From Struthio camelus (Eukaryota; Chordata; Aves; Struthioniformes; Struthionidae), in the NCBI RefSeq assembly GCF_040807025.1, contig NC_090952.1, positions 16,489,068 to 16,553,067 on the forward strand: DNA of 64,000 bases, read 5' to 3'. Shown here piece by piece: positions 50,075 through 62,591 of this stretch. The translations under genes were made by a program, and so were the position numbers. The notes under the pieces were generated by a model. It saw only the letters and a program-made list of their open reading frames with translations. It was not told the origin of the DNA and did no database searches. Positions within the stretch are counted from its first letter, which is position 1, and every line of letters starts with the position of its first letter.

Positions 50075-50170
50075 TATAATCTCCTCCTGTGACTTGCTCA
50101 AAGACACAGAGCACAGCCACGGATTCAGTCCAGGTTTCCCAGTGACAAACCCACAACACGCCACAAAGCA
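50075..50170 (+). repeat. MIR-like SINE remnant (sense)
   Basis: GTGACTTGCTCAAAGACACAG, then AGCCACGGATTCAGTCCAGG and TTTCCCAGTGACAAACCC follow the MIR sense pattern (GACTTGCCCAAGGTCACAC ... GGATTCGAACCCAGG). Only the central and 3' part is recognisable. Confidence 0.6.
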
Positions 50171-53100
50171 GGTTGCAATTCAGCTGCTCAAAGCCAGAGG
50201 GATTAGTGTCACAGGCTCAGCTAAAGCAAACTGGAGTGGGCTGGGTCCATGTCCATGTAGGAGGGCAGAAGGTGACAATCCCCTCAGTGTCATCATTCAA
50301 GATGACGTGCATCCTGCAACATGTGCGTTCCTCTCTGCTGTATGGCCCTTCTTTCCACAAATGCCCACTGTCTCTAACGGGAAACTATGCAGATATGTGC
50401 ACTATCGAACTTTCTCCACCTTCCACCTGGCCCAGCTGATGTCAGTGACTGCTTTGCTTCTTAACAGTTGCCTCTATTGTTACAGTGAAGAGCACCCCTT
50501 GCCCTGCAACAGCACATTTGATGCCTTCTGCTGAATGGATTATGCTTTATGAAGTGAATTTTGGATGTGCCCCTAAGGTTAGCAGCTATAAAAAAGGCTG
50601 ATATGACCTAGAAGTTTATCCAAGCACTGCTCCAAGAGTCTGATCGGCAGCTTGTCAATAGGAAAGGGACACCAGGCATTGAAATGCTTCAGATCAAACA
50701 ACATATCGTTAAAGAGGATGCTAGAAATAGAAAAACAAATCTACTCTTTCCAGAATACATAGCTCCCTTTGCACGACTGAACATGTCCTGTTCCCAAAGC
50801 CTCGCATAACAGATGGGTATCTGCACTGAAGTCAAATATGTCAGATATGAAAGGAAGTCCCTCAGCTGCTTTCTTAACAGCCACTCAGCTGAGCAATTTG
50901 AGTCCTGGGAAAAGGAAGTGGTCCTTACCAACCCCTCCAGAGACTCCCAAGTGCCTGCTAGGCGAACAAGGACCTGTGCTCCAAACGCACGTGCACAGTA
51001 CTCATTGTACATCACCCAGACAAGGCGGGCAGAGAGCACCCAAAAAGCAAGGGCTTTTTCAGAGCGTTGCCAGCAGCTCCTTCCCTGTGAAAGGGTGCAA
51101 ATACAAGCAGAATGAAAAAGCAAAGTCAGTTGTGGTCTGGACTTATTCAGCTCAGCGCCCAAAGTACAAATCAAGTATGTTTGAAACCCTGACAAACTTT
51201 CTTTTCCATGAGTTCTTTGTTGCTGTCCTCCTCCTCCATGGTTTTCTTCTTCTTTCCTTTCCTGTGGCTCCCTGTGGAGAGCTGCGCAGTAGCGCAGGAA
51301 GCTGAAAGAGAAGTGCAGATATCAGAAGACTGCAGTTTTGTTTTTTCGTGGGAACTCTTGCCTCGTTTCCAGTAGCTATTCCTTTTACCCTGAAACACTA
51401 TTCTAGGAGGACAGATTCACATCTTCACACGCTATGAAGTGACTGAGTGACTGATCGCTTGTCAGCAGAGACATAAGAGCTGACCACGTGCTCGAAGGTT
51501 GCTGCCACTGCAAAACAAAGCGCACCAGGCTGGAGGGGTTGAAGCAAAGGCAGTTTACTTGACACCTTGAACATATGCACAGTAAATGAGTGTCTCACCT
51601 GATGAGCACTGACCTGATCATTCCGAGATGCATGAGTGTTTATCTGCAGCAGTGGGACTGTGGCTGGCTGGCAACTGTCTCTCCACTGTGCTCAGCAGCT
51701 CATTCCTTAGTTATTGGCCCTGAGTCCGATTAATCACTCAGGTAGGTTCAAGTCAGGGTCAGGTAGGTCCAGATCAGATAGTTCCTAACTGGGATTATTA
51801 TTATTTTTTTTAATAATGCGTAGTCGCAGTGCATAGACACTTCAGTACTCTGAAAGTGGACAAGGCACCTGTTAACTATTTTAAAAAGTGGGTTGCAAAT
51901 TAGCAGAAATGAGATTCACATAACATCACAGCCCTCACCTCCTTCCTCTGGAGACTCATTCCTTATGTCACAAGGAGTTATTCTCCTCCCAGCTGCTAAC
52001 ACACATTCATTTGCACACAGGAAAGTCTTGCTAGACCAACAATGAAGATATGAAGAAATTCACAACTAAGAGCAAGAGGCAGTTTGTGCCCAAGGCAGAA
52101 CAGCAGTAAAAGGTAGGACGGGTTTATGTTCAGCTAGCACTAGTTTCACTTCAACAAGCACTACATTTCTTTCTCCCCCAGATGCAGGTAGCTTTCAGGA
52201 CTAGCTTTCATGGCGGGGGGGGGGGCACTTTACTTCTGGAAACAGGTCTAAATTTAAGTCAGAGGAACCAAACTTTAAATAATCAAAATGCAAATAGTAC
52301 ATAAAAAGTGAAAAAATTTCCAGGTTGGCTCTGAAACGAACTCATTACAGTGTCAACACAGCAGACTGTGCTGATGCAATCTACCAAGGAGGGCAAGTCA
52401 ACAGAGACTCTGCGAGGCTGGCCCACTTCTCTGCCTAAGTCACCAGGGCTGGCAGGGGTGAGGTAACCCAAAGACCTTCCCTTTCCTGAAGAATTGCATG
52501 TCTCTGAGACCACACAGCGCAAACCCAGTGTAGCTAATGAAGAAACACACAGATTTCCACTTGAGTGATGCTACTATAAAACAGAGGCTGCGTCATGACT
52601 TGCAGCAACTGAGGAGTCAGCAGCAGACCCAGGTCAGCACTGCTGGCCATGGGGCAGGCAGCTGTGAGGTGGGTAGCTGTGGGCAGGCTACCCAAGGAAA
52701 GGAGCTCTCTACCCCCACAGGCCATCCCTGTCCTAACAGGGCCCTTCTCCAGGAAAACACACACATTTAAAGCATTGACCTGTCCCTCTGTAGGGCACCC
52801 CCGCCTGCAAGGTGGTCAAGGCACAGGTGACATATAAGAATTTTGTGAACGACAAGCAGGGTGGAGTTGCCAGGAGCTACAAATTTGGAGAGATTCTGTG
52901 CCTCATGTATCTCCAAAAAAGGCGTGTTTAGAGCCAGAGTAATGAGACCATTCTTGCTAGGATGAGAGAGTACCATGCCTTCATCAGTCTGGGACAGACA
53001 CACGACGGACCTTGAGAGCAGCTCATGCGTGCCCAAGCAAAAATACAGGGAAACTGAGCAACACTGCCAATGTCACAAAACTGATCTCCAGGAAAAAGTT

Positions 53101-53749
53101 CGCATACAGGTTACCACTGAAGTATAGAGCAGTGGTCTGACTTCAGTTTTTTTGGCTATTCCTAAACTCGGTTGATTTCAAGTAATTGCAGCAGCATGGA
53201 TTTCAAAATGCGGTTGTTGAAGTATCTACCTGGTAGACCCTGCATTACTGTAGTCATGCTGCCTTAACCCTGGGACATGTCTGCATAAACTGTGATTATC
53301 ATTGTGAGTAAAAGCCCAGATAAGTCTGCCATAGATGAGAGAGAACAATTAATGATTATGAAACTGTGTTGTTTTTCAACTGAAGAATGAAGTCTGGGAA
53401 TTTCGAAGGTTGTTTTTCAGAAGCTGTATAGTAAGTCAGGAAGAAAGAAAAAGAAACAGTCCTCTTGCATGTGATTCATGTCTAAAAACACCCACACAGC
53501 TCATCAGCTTGACCTCAAAAGACAGAAGTACTGCAGCAAGCCACTTCCAGAGAAGGAATTCATGGGAGCTAAACTACAGTGAACAAAGAGCCCATCAATT
53601 ACCAGCTCTTCAGAGCTAATCTGCTGAGCAAATAATAATACAATTAGTGTTGATCCCTGAGTCTCCTAGTTTTCAAGTTATAGTGAATGTGTCGAAGGAG
53701 GGAGACTTGTCATTGCCTTCAAGAGATCTGGGTTGGGGGAAAAAAAAGA

Positions 53750-53770
53750 AGAGAGAGAGAGAGAGAGAAA
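53750..53770. repeat. (GA)n microsatellite
   Basis: About ten GA dinucleotides follow an A-run. Simple purine tract. Confidence 0.9.
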
Positions 53771-54062
53771 AACCTAATGAGTCAAGAAACCATTTCTTTC
53801 CTCTCTGGGTAAGCAAACAGCAACTGGGCATGGCCAGACTGGCAGGGGTGAAGTCCAGCATTGCTTTCATCAGGCTTTTCCAGAAACACTTCAGTCGTGG
53901 CTCTCAAAATACGGGATTTGTTCTTGACTGCTCACTGTGCCATTTGAATTTTTCATATCTCAAGCAGATCTAGATTTACTGAGAAGGTCTGAAGGGACCG
54001 TAGTTCCTTTTTTCATTGCTTCCTCATGCTCTGGGTGCGTGCACAGTAAAACTGTGTTGCTG

Positions 54063-54790
54063 CAGAGCTTCATACACCAAGTGCATCCCCATAGCCACAG
54101 CTCAGTTTCAAAACCTCAACTGCATCCCCCCAGCCACAGCTCAGAGCTTCATAATCACAGAATCACAGAATCACAGAATCATTTAGGTTGGATGGGACCT
54201 CTGGAGATCATCTAGTCCAACCTCCCTGTTCAAGCAGGGTCACCTAGAGCATATTTCCCAGGATCACATCCAGACGGCTTTTGAATATCTCCAGCGAAGG
54301 AGACTCCACCACCTCTCTGGGCAACCTGTTCCAATCTCAGTCACCCTCACAGTCAAGAAGTTTTTCCTCAGGTTCAGATGGAACTTCCTGTGGTTCAGTT
54401 TCTGCCCATTGCCTCTTGTCCTGTCGCTGGGCACCACGGAGAAGAGATTGGCCTCATCCTCTTGACACTCCCCCTTCAGATACTTGTACACGTTGATGAG
54501 ATCCCCTCTCAGTCTTCTCTTCTCCAGGCTGAACAGGCCCAGCTGTAACCCCAACTGCATCCTCCCAGATACAGCTCAGCACTTCATAACCCCCAACTGC
54601 AACTCCCAGCCACAGCTTAGAGCTTTATAACCCCAACTGCATCCCCCCAGCCACAGCTCAGGGCTTCATAACCCCCAACTGCATCCCCCCAGCCACAGCT
54701 CAGGGCTTCATAACCCCAACTGCATCCCCCCAGCCACAGCTCAGAGCTTCATAACCCCAACTGCACGCCCCCCAGCCACAGCTCAGTCCA
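54063..54790. repeat. 42-bp-unit minisatellite, interrupted by a CR1
   Basis: Units of 41-42 bp have the pattern CCACAGCTCAGAGCTTCATA then ACCCCAACTGCATCCCCCCAG. About two diverged units lie at 54063-54153 and about six at 54545-54790. The last three or four are nearly identical, with mainly GGG versus GAG and C-run length differences. A minus-strand CR1 fills 54154-54544. Unit-to-unit similarity is highest at the right end, suggesting recent slippage there. Confidence 0.9.
54154..54544 (-). repeat. CR1 LINE 3' end nested in the minisatellite
   Basis: The plus strand begins with three AATCACAG-type octamers (the CR1 3' terminus in reverse), then GGTTGGATGGGACCTCTGG and ATCATCTAGTCCAACC, and proceeds through the 3' UTR to CTGAACAGGCCCAGCT. 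It is about 390 bp, 5'-truncated, and well preserved, hence relatively young. It splits one minisatellite unit between CTTCATAA and TAACCCC, with at most a TAA duplication, as usual for CR1 integration. Confidence 0.95.
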
Positions 54791-55892
54791 GCCCAGGCAG
54801 GAGATTGCTGCTTAGAAGAAAAGAGGCTACTCATTAGGTTCTGGCCTAAACCAATAGCCTAGCTGCTCTCTAATCTCTGTGCTCTTCATCAAGTTCAAGC
54901 AAAGAGAAAAAAAAAACTATATCCCAATCAGAATGGTAAAGAAGAAATCACTATTTGGTTATCCACAGATACGTCTCCACAAGTAATTATGAAGTTGTCA
55001 TCTGTGACTTAGAAAGTGATCAGATCCCAGAAATTTTCAGTCTTTTTTCCCGCTGCTTTGACTGTTCTCCAGCTACTTTCTGACTTCTCCATAAAGCGTC
55101 AGACTCCTCATAAGGTGTGTTACACATTCATAGTTTTTGAACGTTCTCATAGAAACAGAATTATTGGAGATTTTCCGTAAAGAGATCGTTGTTTGCTCAG
55201 CATGCATCAAAGTCTGTAAATGATAGCCTTCAGTGTTACCACAGCCAATGCCTGATAAAAAACAAGCAACAGAGTGCAGCTGCATGTTGTGTGAGCACTG
55301 GAGACAGGGGCATTAAACACATTCTGCCCAAAAGTGATGAACAAGCTGAGGTAATCTGTCCAGTTATCAAACCCACTGTGGCACTATCCAAGACTAGCAG
55401 ATTTGGTTTCCACTCTTTAAAGGGGGGGAAGTCTCCACACCTTCAGGGTACCAGACTCATAAGGTAGTTGTAACTAAAAAAAAACTCTGCAAAAGCCTGA
55501 GCACACAGAGTCCTGAAGCCTAGGCCACCCTGAAAAGCACACTTCTTGGAGTTGTTTTAGAACAAGACCATCCACACACAGAGAACTAGCAAATACAACT
55601 CATTCATACCTTATGTTAATCTAGGACAGTTCTTCAGGTAAGCTGACACCTGAGCCATGTTTTGTTGTTAAGGTGTTGAGGTTAAACATTTTGTTAGGAA
55701 AATCCTGACCTAATATTGACTGTGTTTCAGAAATGATGCATGCCCAAAAGTAAAACGTCTTGCCACAGTATGGAACATTGGCATACAAAACTGAGAACAT
55801 TTTATTCCAAAGGGTTGAATAAAGAAGTCGTTGGTGATGCTGAAACATGTCAGTTTAAGCATATTGCAAGAATTCATCTTTTACTTTCCGTA

Positions 55893-55906
55893 TGTGTATA
55901 TATATA

Positions 55907-55940
<34 letters not shown>
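55893..55940. repeat. (TA)n/(TG)n microsatellite
   Basis: A compound TATA/TGTG dinucleotide tract ends in about thirteen TA units. Confidence 0.95.
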
Positions 55941-58900
55941 GTTTACAGTCAAAGAAAACTATATGTCATACAATTTATAAGAAGCTATAAAATGTTAAAG
56001 TTTAAGAGGGCATCATACTGAGTCAGACCACCATCCATGAGTGCTAGTAGCTTACTTCTAACAGCAGCCACAAGCGAAAGGAAAGAATGTAAGGACAGAG
56101 CAGCACTGCAAGTTACCTCCTCTCTAATACTGCCTCAGCCTCCAGAAGTTTTCTGCTCAGGTGACTGTGTGAGGGAGATGCAATTTGTGTCTTTAATAGC
56201 CCTCAGTGGAAGTGTCTTTCATTAACTGACCAGCTTCCCCTGGAACCCGTGTGAATTTCTACCATCCGCAATGTCCCTGTGCAGGGAGACTGGCAGGTCA
56301 CCTGCCTCCTCTGTGTTTCCAAATGGCTCTGATCAGTTTTATTTGATGCCTCTCAATTCTTGTAGTGGAAAAGAGTGAGCAGTCAGTTCCTAAACATCCT
56401 CTCCATTCTACTCATGTGTATACATACCATAAGTATATAGATGAGATAAATACTGGAGTAGCTACTGGATAGTAGAGCTGAATAAATATTGGAATACAGT
56501 GTTCTGATAGAGCAAAATTAAGTCCTTGGAGAGGCTGAGGTTTCCCCGCCACACAAGTTGTCCCAAGACAAGATATTTCAAAGGTTTCATTTTCAACATT
56601 TCTGAATGAAAAACAATTTAAAAATAGCAGAACTTCTTTTGATACAAGAAATCTGGCTTCTGCTAAGCAGTGGTGTTGAACAAGCACATTCTGTGGCTCT
56701 TTTCCTCTATTATTTCTTTCCAGAGACAGTCTCTGTGCTGACCCCTTTCTAGATGATGGCTGTTACCAGTGAGAGGATGTGACAGGCAGTTTAGAAGTTT
56801 CCTTTTTCCACTACTCAAGAAGAAAGAGTTCTGAAGCTTGCAACAGTGAAGTGATTTGCCATTTTCTTTCTTTGGCTTAGCTACAAGTTTCTACCAATGG
56901 TCTGCAGCACCCCAGGGAAAATGCATACTACTTGTAAACCGTCAAGACAAGATAACACACAGATGTAAATCCTAATCAGGAGGCTTAAAGTACAGGCGTC
57001 TGCATCTCCCCTGGAAAATACTTCAGTGTTGCATACTTTTGAAAACAGAGTGGACAGTCCTGAAAATTGTGGTTAGCAGAGAAATGACAGCATTTCTTCT
57101 TCTAGCTTCTTGAGAAAGCTCCTCTCTTATCTTTTAATTTATGCAGGTTTTTGGTCTCTATCCATTTTACCCTGAGCAGCACAGAGGCTCTCCTCATAGA
57201 TGCTTTGCATTGTTTTTTTTTTCCATTTGCCCCCTTTCCTTCTACCTTGCATGAAAAATGGCAGCCACCTGCTTCTATTGTGAAGCTGTTTGCAAATGCG
57301 AACAGCCACTTACTGAACACAACTGCCTTTGGGCAGAAGCAGGCCCAGCTGGGACCAAGCTCTGCAAGAGGACAATTAGCAGCCAAGTAGTGGACTAAAA
57401 CTGGTTATTTTTATTGCTGCCCTGAGGAGATAGGTCAGACAAGGCAAAATGTTAGCATAACTAGCAAGTTGTAAGCAGCCATAGGCTTCTGCAGGCCTTG
57501 AAATGCCTGCATGCTACATTTTTACAGAGCACCAGTTAGCAGGAAGATGTTTTTCTCACCCTGATGTTTGTATCAAGAAAAAATTGCTAGCAGACAAACC
57601 TGAAATGTACTTCATTACTGCCCCCCCTCCCCCCCAGTTTTTAAGCCAATTTCATACATTTCTTTGCTTGCTAAGTTATGATTTGTCAATGCTTTGAGCT
57701 GGCACTACAATACCCAGAATGGCATCTTCCATTTACATGCATGTGAAGCATGATGGTGAATGTCTCTGGACAAAGGCCGTTTATCCGGAACTGGCCCAAT
57801 AACATATGGAAGTCTATGACCCATCTGTCCAGCCCTGTCCTATCTGCCACTGGAACTGCAGAAGAGGCTGTATTTTTGACATGCTTCTTCAGGTATCAGC
57901 ACCATCAACTAGCATTGTTCTTTGACAGAGCTGGGCTGTCCTGCAAGGAGGGTATGCAGACCGGAGGCAGATGCTGTGACGGAGAAGCAGCCTTAAGCTG
58001 TGGATGTACAAATGAGAAACTGCTAAACCTGCTGGAATGACTTTGCTCTTCACAGAAAGACAAACACATCTAGCTGGACTGTGCTTCTTTCCATTTTTCA
58101 GGTGTGTTTTATTGTAGAAAATGGGACAGCAGGGACAGAACTGAAACCTGTTTGTCTGAATCTTCTGTTTATTGTTACGACAGGTCTTCATACTGCAGCA
58201 ACAGGCCACGTAGGGCCAACGTGGAAGCCAAGTTCCCAGCACAGATGCGCATGATTTTTTTTAATCCCTTGTGATGTCAGAAAAATTTCCCTTTTTAGCT
58301 TTTGCCTCATCTATCAATTATAACTTGCTCATGGCTGCTGCCCCATAAGTATAGGTTAGCAGTTAACATAGGCTAAGAACTGCCAAAACATTTTGAGAAA
58401 TTAAATATCGTTAGAGGAGAGCCAGAATCTGCTATATGGCTTTTATTGCTTTAACCTCATGGCATGATAAGAGGCAGGAAAATGTGATAGAAATATGTAA
58501 CACTTCATTGTCATGAAAGGAAGCCCTTCCAATGTACATTGTATCTATCATCCTGACAGAGTGAAAGCACAGAGCTGATAAACATTGTGCTTGGCCTAGA
58601 AAAGTCAAGGACTGAAGAGAAAGGATAGATAAAGGGGCTTCTACTCCACTTTCAGAGCACAAGGCATCTTCTAAAGTAGGGATCTACAGTCATTGAAAAG
58701 GAGTTATCTCCTAGAAGTGCTTCTTTCGCTCCATGATCCATAAAGGCAGCTTCAAGACATCTGAACTGTACACATCTGAAGTGAAACAAGGCCCACATGC
58801 ATCTTCCCCACAGAAACTCCCTTGGCAGTCAGTTTTCGTGCACGAGCTCAGATGTGCCAGGGTCTTAACAGAGTGGATCCAGTCTGCACCCGCCTCACTC

Positions 58901-60882
58901 CTAAAACCTTCTGAGATTGTGCCAATTGGCAGGGCACCAACCATTAGTCTTCCCAGACAGACTAAAACCCACCTCACTTCTAAATATCCATTGAGCCAAA
59001 ATGTTGAACATCTTTTCTGCCAGAGCCAGCTAGTCAAGACTATCATAAAGACAGTCCAAACAGCGACGTGAACACAGCTAAGAAGTTTGGTACAGATGTT
59101 GCCAGATTTAAGCCAGAAGTGTTTATTTTTTCTTCCTACTCATTTACTACAACAGAAGGTCACTGCAATTTCAATCATAAACCCACTTACTCCTTTTTTA
59201 AGGAGCTCATGAGCACACCCAGGGACCACCTGTTGTTCTAGCCAGTGATATAAAAGCTTCATTTGTAGGTGATGCAGCATCAAATCTATGGAGGAGAAGG
59301 GCCAAAACTTTATGTGGAAGGGAAAAAATAGTGAAGAACCTCGTCTTTTCTATTTCCTCACTCACTTCCTCCTATTCCCCCGGCTCCAAAATGGCAACTT
59401 TACTTAAATACTGAGGAAAAAAAGTCATTAAATGGTGAACTTCAGAAGGTAAGCATGCCTTCTTCATGTATGACTGCATATGAGGCAGGTGATTCCCACA
59501 TTATAGGGGACAGAAGGCTGCCTCTAATTCCTTTGTAAATGTCTCTCCTTGAAGAGATGTGCAAGGACCCCCCCCTCACTATCCCCCTCTGTTCACCTCT
59601 GGTTTTTTTTGTTTATTTGGTTTTTGAAACTCAGGTTATGCAGTTCTAGATCATCCATTATATCCAGCAATCACAAACCAAGTGGAGCGTTTATAAAAAC
59701 ACACATAAAATGGAGCAAACCCTGATGCCCCTTGTGGCAAGCTTCTACACACATCAAGAGCATTTTCTGAGCACAGATTTAAGAGAACTATGCAGCATCA
59801 CAAGAAATAGCAAAGGTTAGAGTCAGATGGGGGTTGGTGTTTAAGACATGAACCTTTTTTTTTTTTTTAAACTGCGTTGAAAGTGTCTGGCATCAAACAA
59901 TCATTTCCAGCCTCTTTTTGCTCCTGAGTTGCAGTCTTTTCGCTTTCAGATCGATGGCTGAGGAAGGTTTACTATTCCACCGCTGCATCTTTAGCAACAA
60001 GACTACATCCTTTGTTTTCTCATCATCAGAAACCTGTCCCCACTTTTATTTACTTATTTATTTTTTAAATTTGCCAAAGTATCTTTCTCCTTCTCCAGTC
60101 ACATTTCCCTGGGAGTGTCCTGTTGTAAGAGCACAAAAATCATGGACCAGCAGTCTGTTGCACAATTGTTTGCTTCTGGTTGCCATGACTTAGTTAACCA
60201 CCAACCGAACGGTTTGACAGATGAAATCAAACTAGACTGCATCAGTCAGCCCCCTTTTTTTTTTTGTGGACAACCACATCAACTGTGGCACAATTAGCTG
60301 TATGAGACCCTGTGCTGACAAGAAATATGTTCAGCCTCAGAAGGCTCCCCCCTTGTATGTGAACCAGGAAATTCCCAAATGGGATCCACATAGCCATGGC
60401 AAGAGACTTCCAGAATGAAGGGAGTACTACAACCAAAGTGATGCTCGTAAGGGTGCACACTGTGAGCAGTTCTGAATGTTTTGTTCCTAGAAAATTTAGG
60501 AATCGGATTACATTTATGTTGAAAATAGTCATAATCACTTCCTTCCATTTTTGAAGGATAAGCAGCAAGCCCATAAGCGTTACCATAGTCTTTCTTCCTG
60601 GAATAATTTCTTTAACTTCAAGAGAACTGCAGTTGTGGTATAGAAGACAGCGCAGCGTTTATAATCAAGTGCATCTCCAGGATTACTTGTCTCCACAGAA
60701 GTAGTGCAAGCCTCTGCCTGGTGACTTTCATGTTGTTACAGATCGTGATTCTTCCTAGAGCTTGGAAAATTTAAATTCCCTTTTCAAGTTTTGTGAACTT
60801 CATCTTAGCGATGGTATGGAAAGTTTTTAGCAATTTGTACCATCTGGATATTTAAGCATAAAACTATTTTTAATTCAGAAGC

Positions 60883-60903
60883 TTTTTTTTTTTTTTTTTT
60901 TTT
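60883..60903. repeat. T homopolymer
   Basis: A 21-T run followed by AAAC. It could be the reverse complement of a retroposed poly(A) tail, but no retrogene or SINE body was recognised beside it. Confidence 0.9.
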
Positions 60904-62566
60904 AAACAAACAGACGAGACATGCACCTTGGAAATGCTTAGATACATAGCTAGATTGGCAATCAGTTTAAAAAAAAGTTGACAACATTTACTTATCTGTT
61001 ACACTTGAATATAAGTTTCGCTAATCATGGATTGAGTTCCCGTTTGCATAAAATAGTACAGTGCCTGCATTAAGGTCAAAGACAGAATATTACTGTTCCC
61101 TCTGCAGCTCCTGCTAATCCTTGGCAGGCTTTCACCCCTCTAGCAGGGAATCCCTTCAGGCATGGGGCCTAGTCACCCAAAACACCTCACAATCAGGCCA
61201 TGATAGCTCCGTTATAAGACCTCCTGATTTATCTCAGCAGCCCTCCAGGCAGAAGAAGTTGATGTCAAGAACTTGAAGGCTCAGCATATCCAGAGCCGTT
61301 GATCAGCTCCCCCTTCCCAGTCTATCCTGAATTGGCTGCCAGTTAATTTCCAGAACAATCAGCTCCTGGGATTTGTTTGCTACCTGCAACCTAAACTTTC
61401 CAAGAGCTTCAAACATCATGGGAGTCATGGGTTGTTAAACAAGCATACATAATCTTTTCCACAGTGAGATTAAGCAGGTGCGAATTCACAAGAAGTCAAC
61501 AATTTATGGAAGCAAAATTCCAACCGAAGAATAAAATTAGTTGTGGTGGGGAGGATAAAGTGAGAGCAAGGGGGTATGAGGTTTTACCATGCATTCTTCC
61601 AGGATAGTTTTAAAATGTTGACTTGAGACTTCAGTTCTCAAATTCTGCCACTAGATGGTAATAAAATCTAAAATAATAATGCCATATATATATTTTTTTT
61701 TTTTTTAAACACCTCCATCAGCTGCAACCGCTGTGTCCTAGCACTACACCCTCATACCTCAATGCATGTGAGCCCAGAAGAAAGTCATTTGCCCCTCAAA
61801 GTCCACCCAACTGACATTACCTCCGAAGCACAACAGTGTGGGGCAGTCGACTCTGGAGCTGTGCTACGGACACACGTCATACAGTGGTAGCTGCTCATGG
61901 GGTGGCCTGGACCATCGTGGGACAGCCCTGCAGCACTGGGCAGGGCCTCCAGCTACCAGCTACCCAGGAGTTTTAAGCAAGTCTTCAGTTTCACTTTCAC
62001 ACAGACACCTTCTTTCCCAGAATCAGTAACATGCTTACACAGCTCCCAAATGCACCAGGCTTCCCTGTCCCAAATTAAGGGAAAAGTTTTTCCTGACGTG
62101 ACACACAAATGCTGTGGGACAGACTGCTAGATTTTTATCACATTAATCCCTTCCAGCCTGGTTGTGGGTTGGGTGTCTTCAGCCACAGGACAGCGAGGCA
62201 GAGCTAGTCGTCCTCTGGTTTCTGCTCACAGAGATCCTCATCACCCTCAAACCGATTCCTCTGTAGGGAAGTATTAAACAGATCAGCAAATAATTGCAGC
62301 CTGTGGCAGGATAGCATGCCAGATGTGGTTACAGGTCTGATTGGACCCTCTTAATAGGGCAGCATCGTTTTGAAGTCGAAAATTAGCCAAAAATAGTTGG
62401 AAATAGGGTCAGGCTTTTAGTACAAAAGGCTCGGTTCCAAGCCTGAGGATCCCTATGGCTGGTAGGGTGGTCTGACACAGCAGTCCTCCCCCCCAAACAT
62501 AGTTTTTTTTGTTTTTTGTTTTTCTTTTTTTAAGCATTAGAAATTCATATAAAATTACTGGATTTT

Positions 62567-62591
62567 TGGTGGGTGGGTGGGTGTGTGTATA
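62567..62591. repeat. GGGT/GT simple repeat
   Basis: Four GGGT-type units run into a GT tract. Short simple repeat. Confidence 0.85.

Larger units (their letters stand above)
46861..54062. other. Non-coding DNA
   Basis: No supported gene. The longest frames (50689-51195 minus; 50838-51305 plus) overlap on opposite strands and show no recognised domain. Homopolymer tracts occur at 48029-48045 (T) and 52214-52226 (G), and a GA repeat at 53750-53770. A MIR fragment is listed separately. Confidence 0.5.

Noticed and set aside
50689-51195. 168-codon minus-strand frame with hydrophobic C-terminus
   Set aside because: Overlapped by a 155-codon frame on the opposite strand, no recognised motifs, no promoter or splice context. 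Likely chance.
58733-59071. 112-codon plus-strand frame
   Set aside because: No conserved-looking motif, with a similar-length frame antisense to it. Treated as chance.
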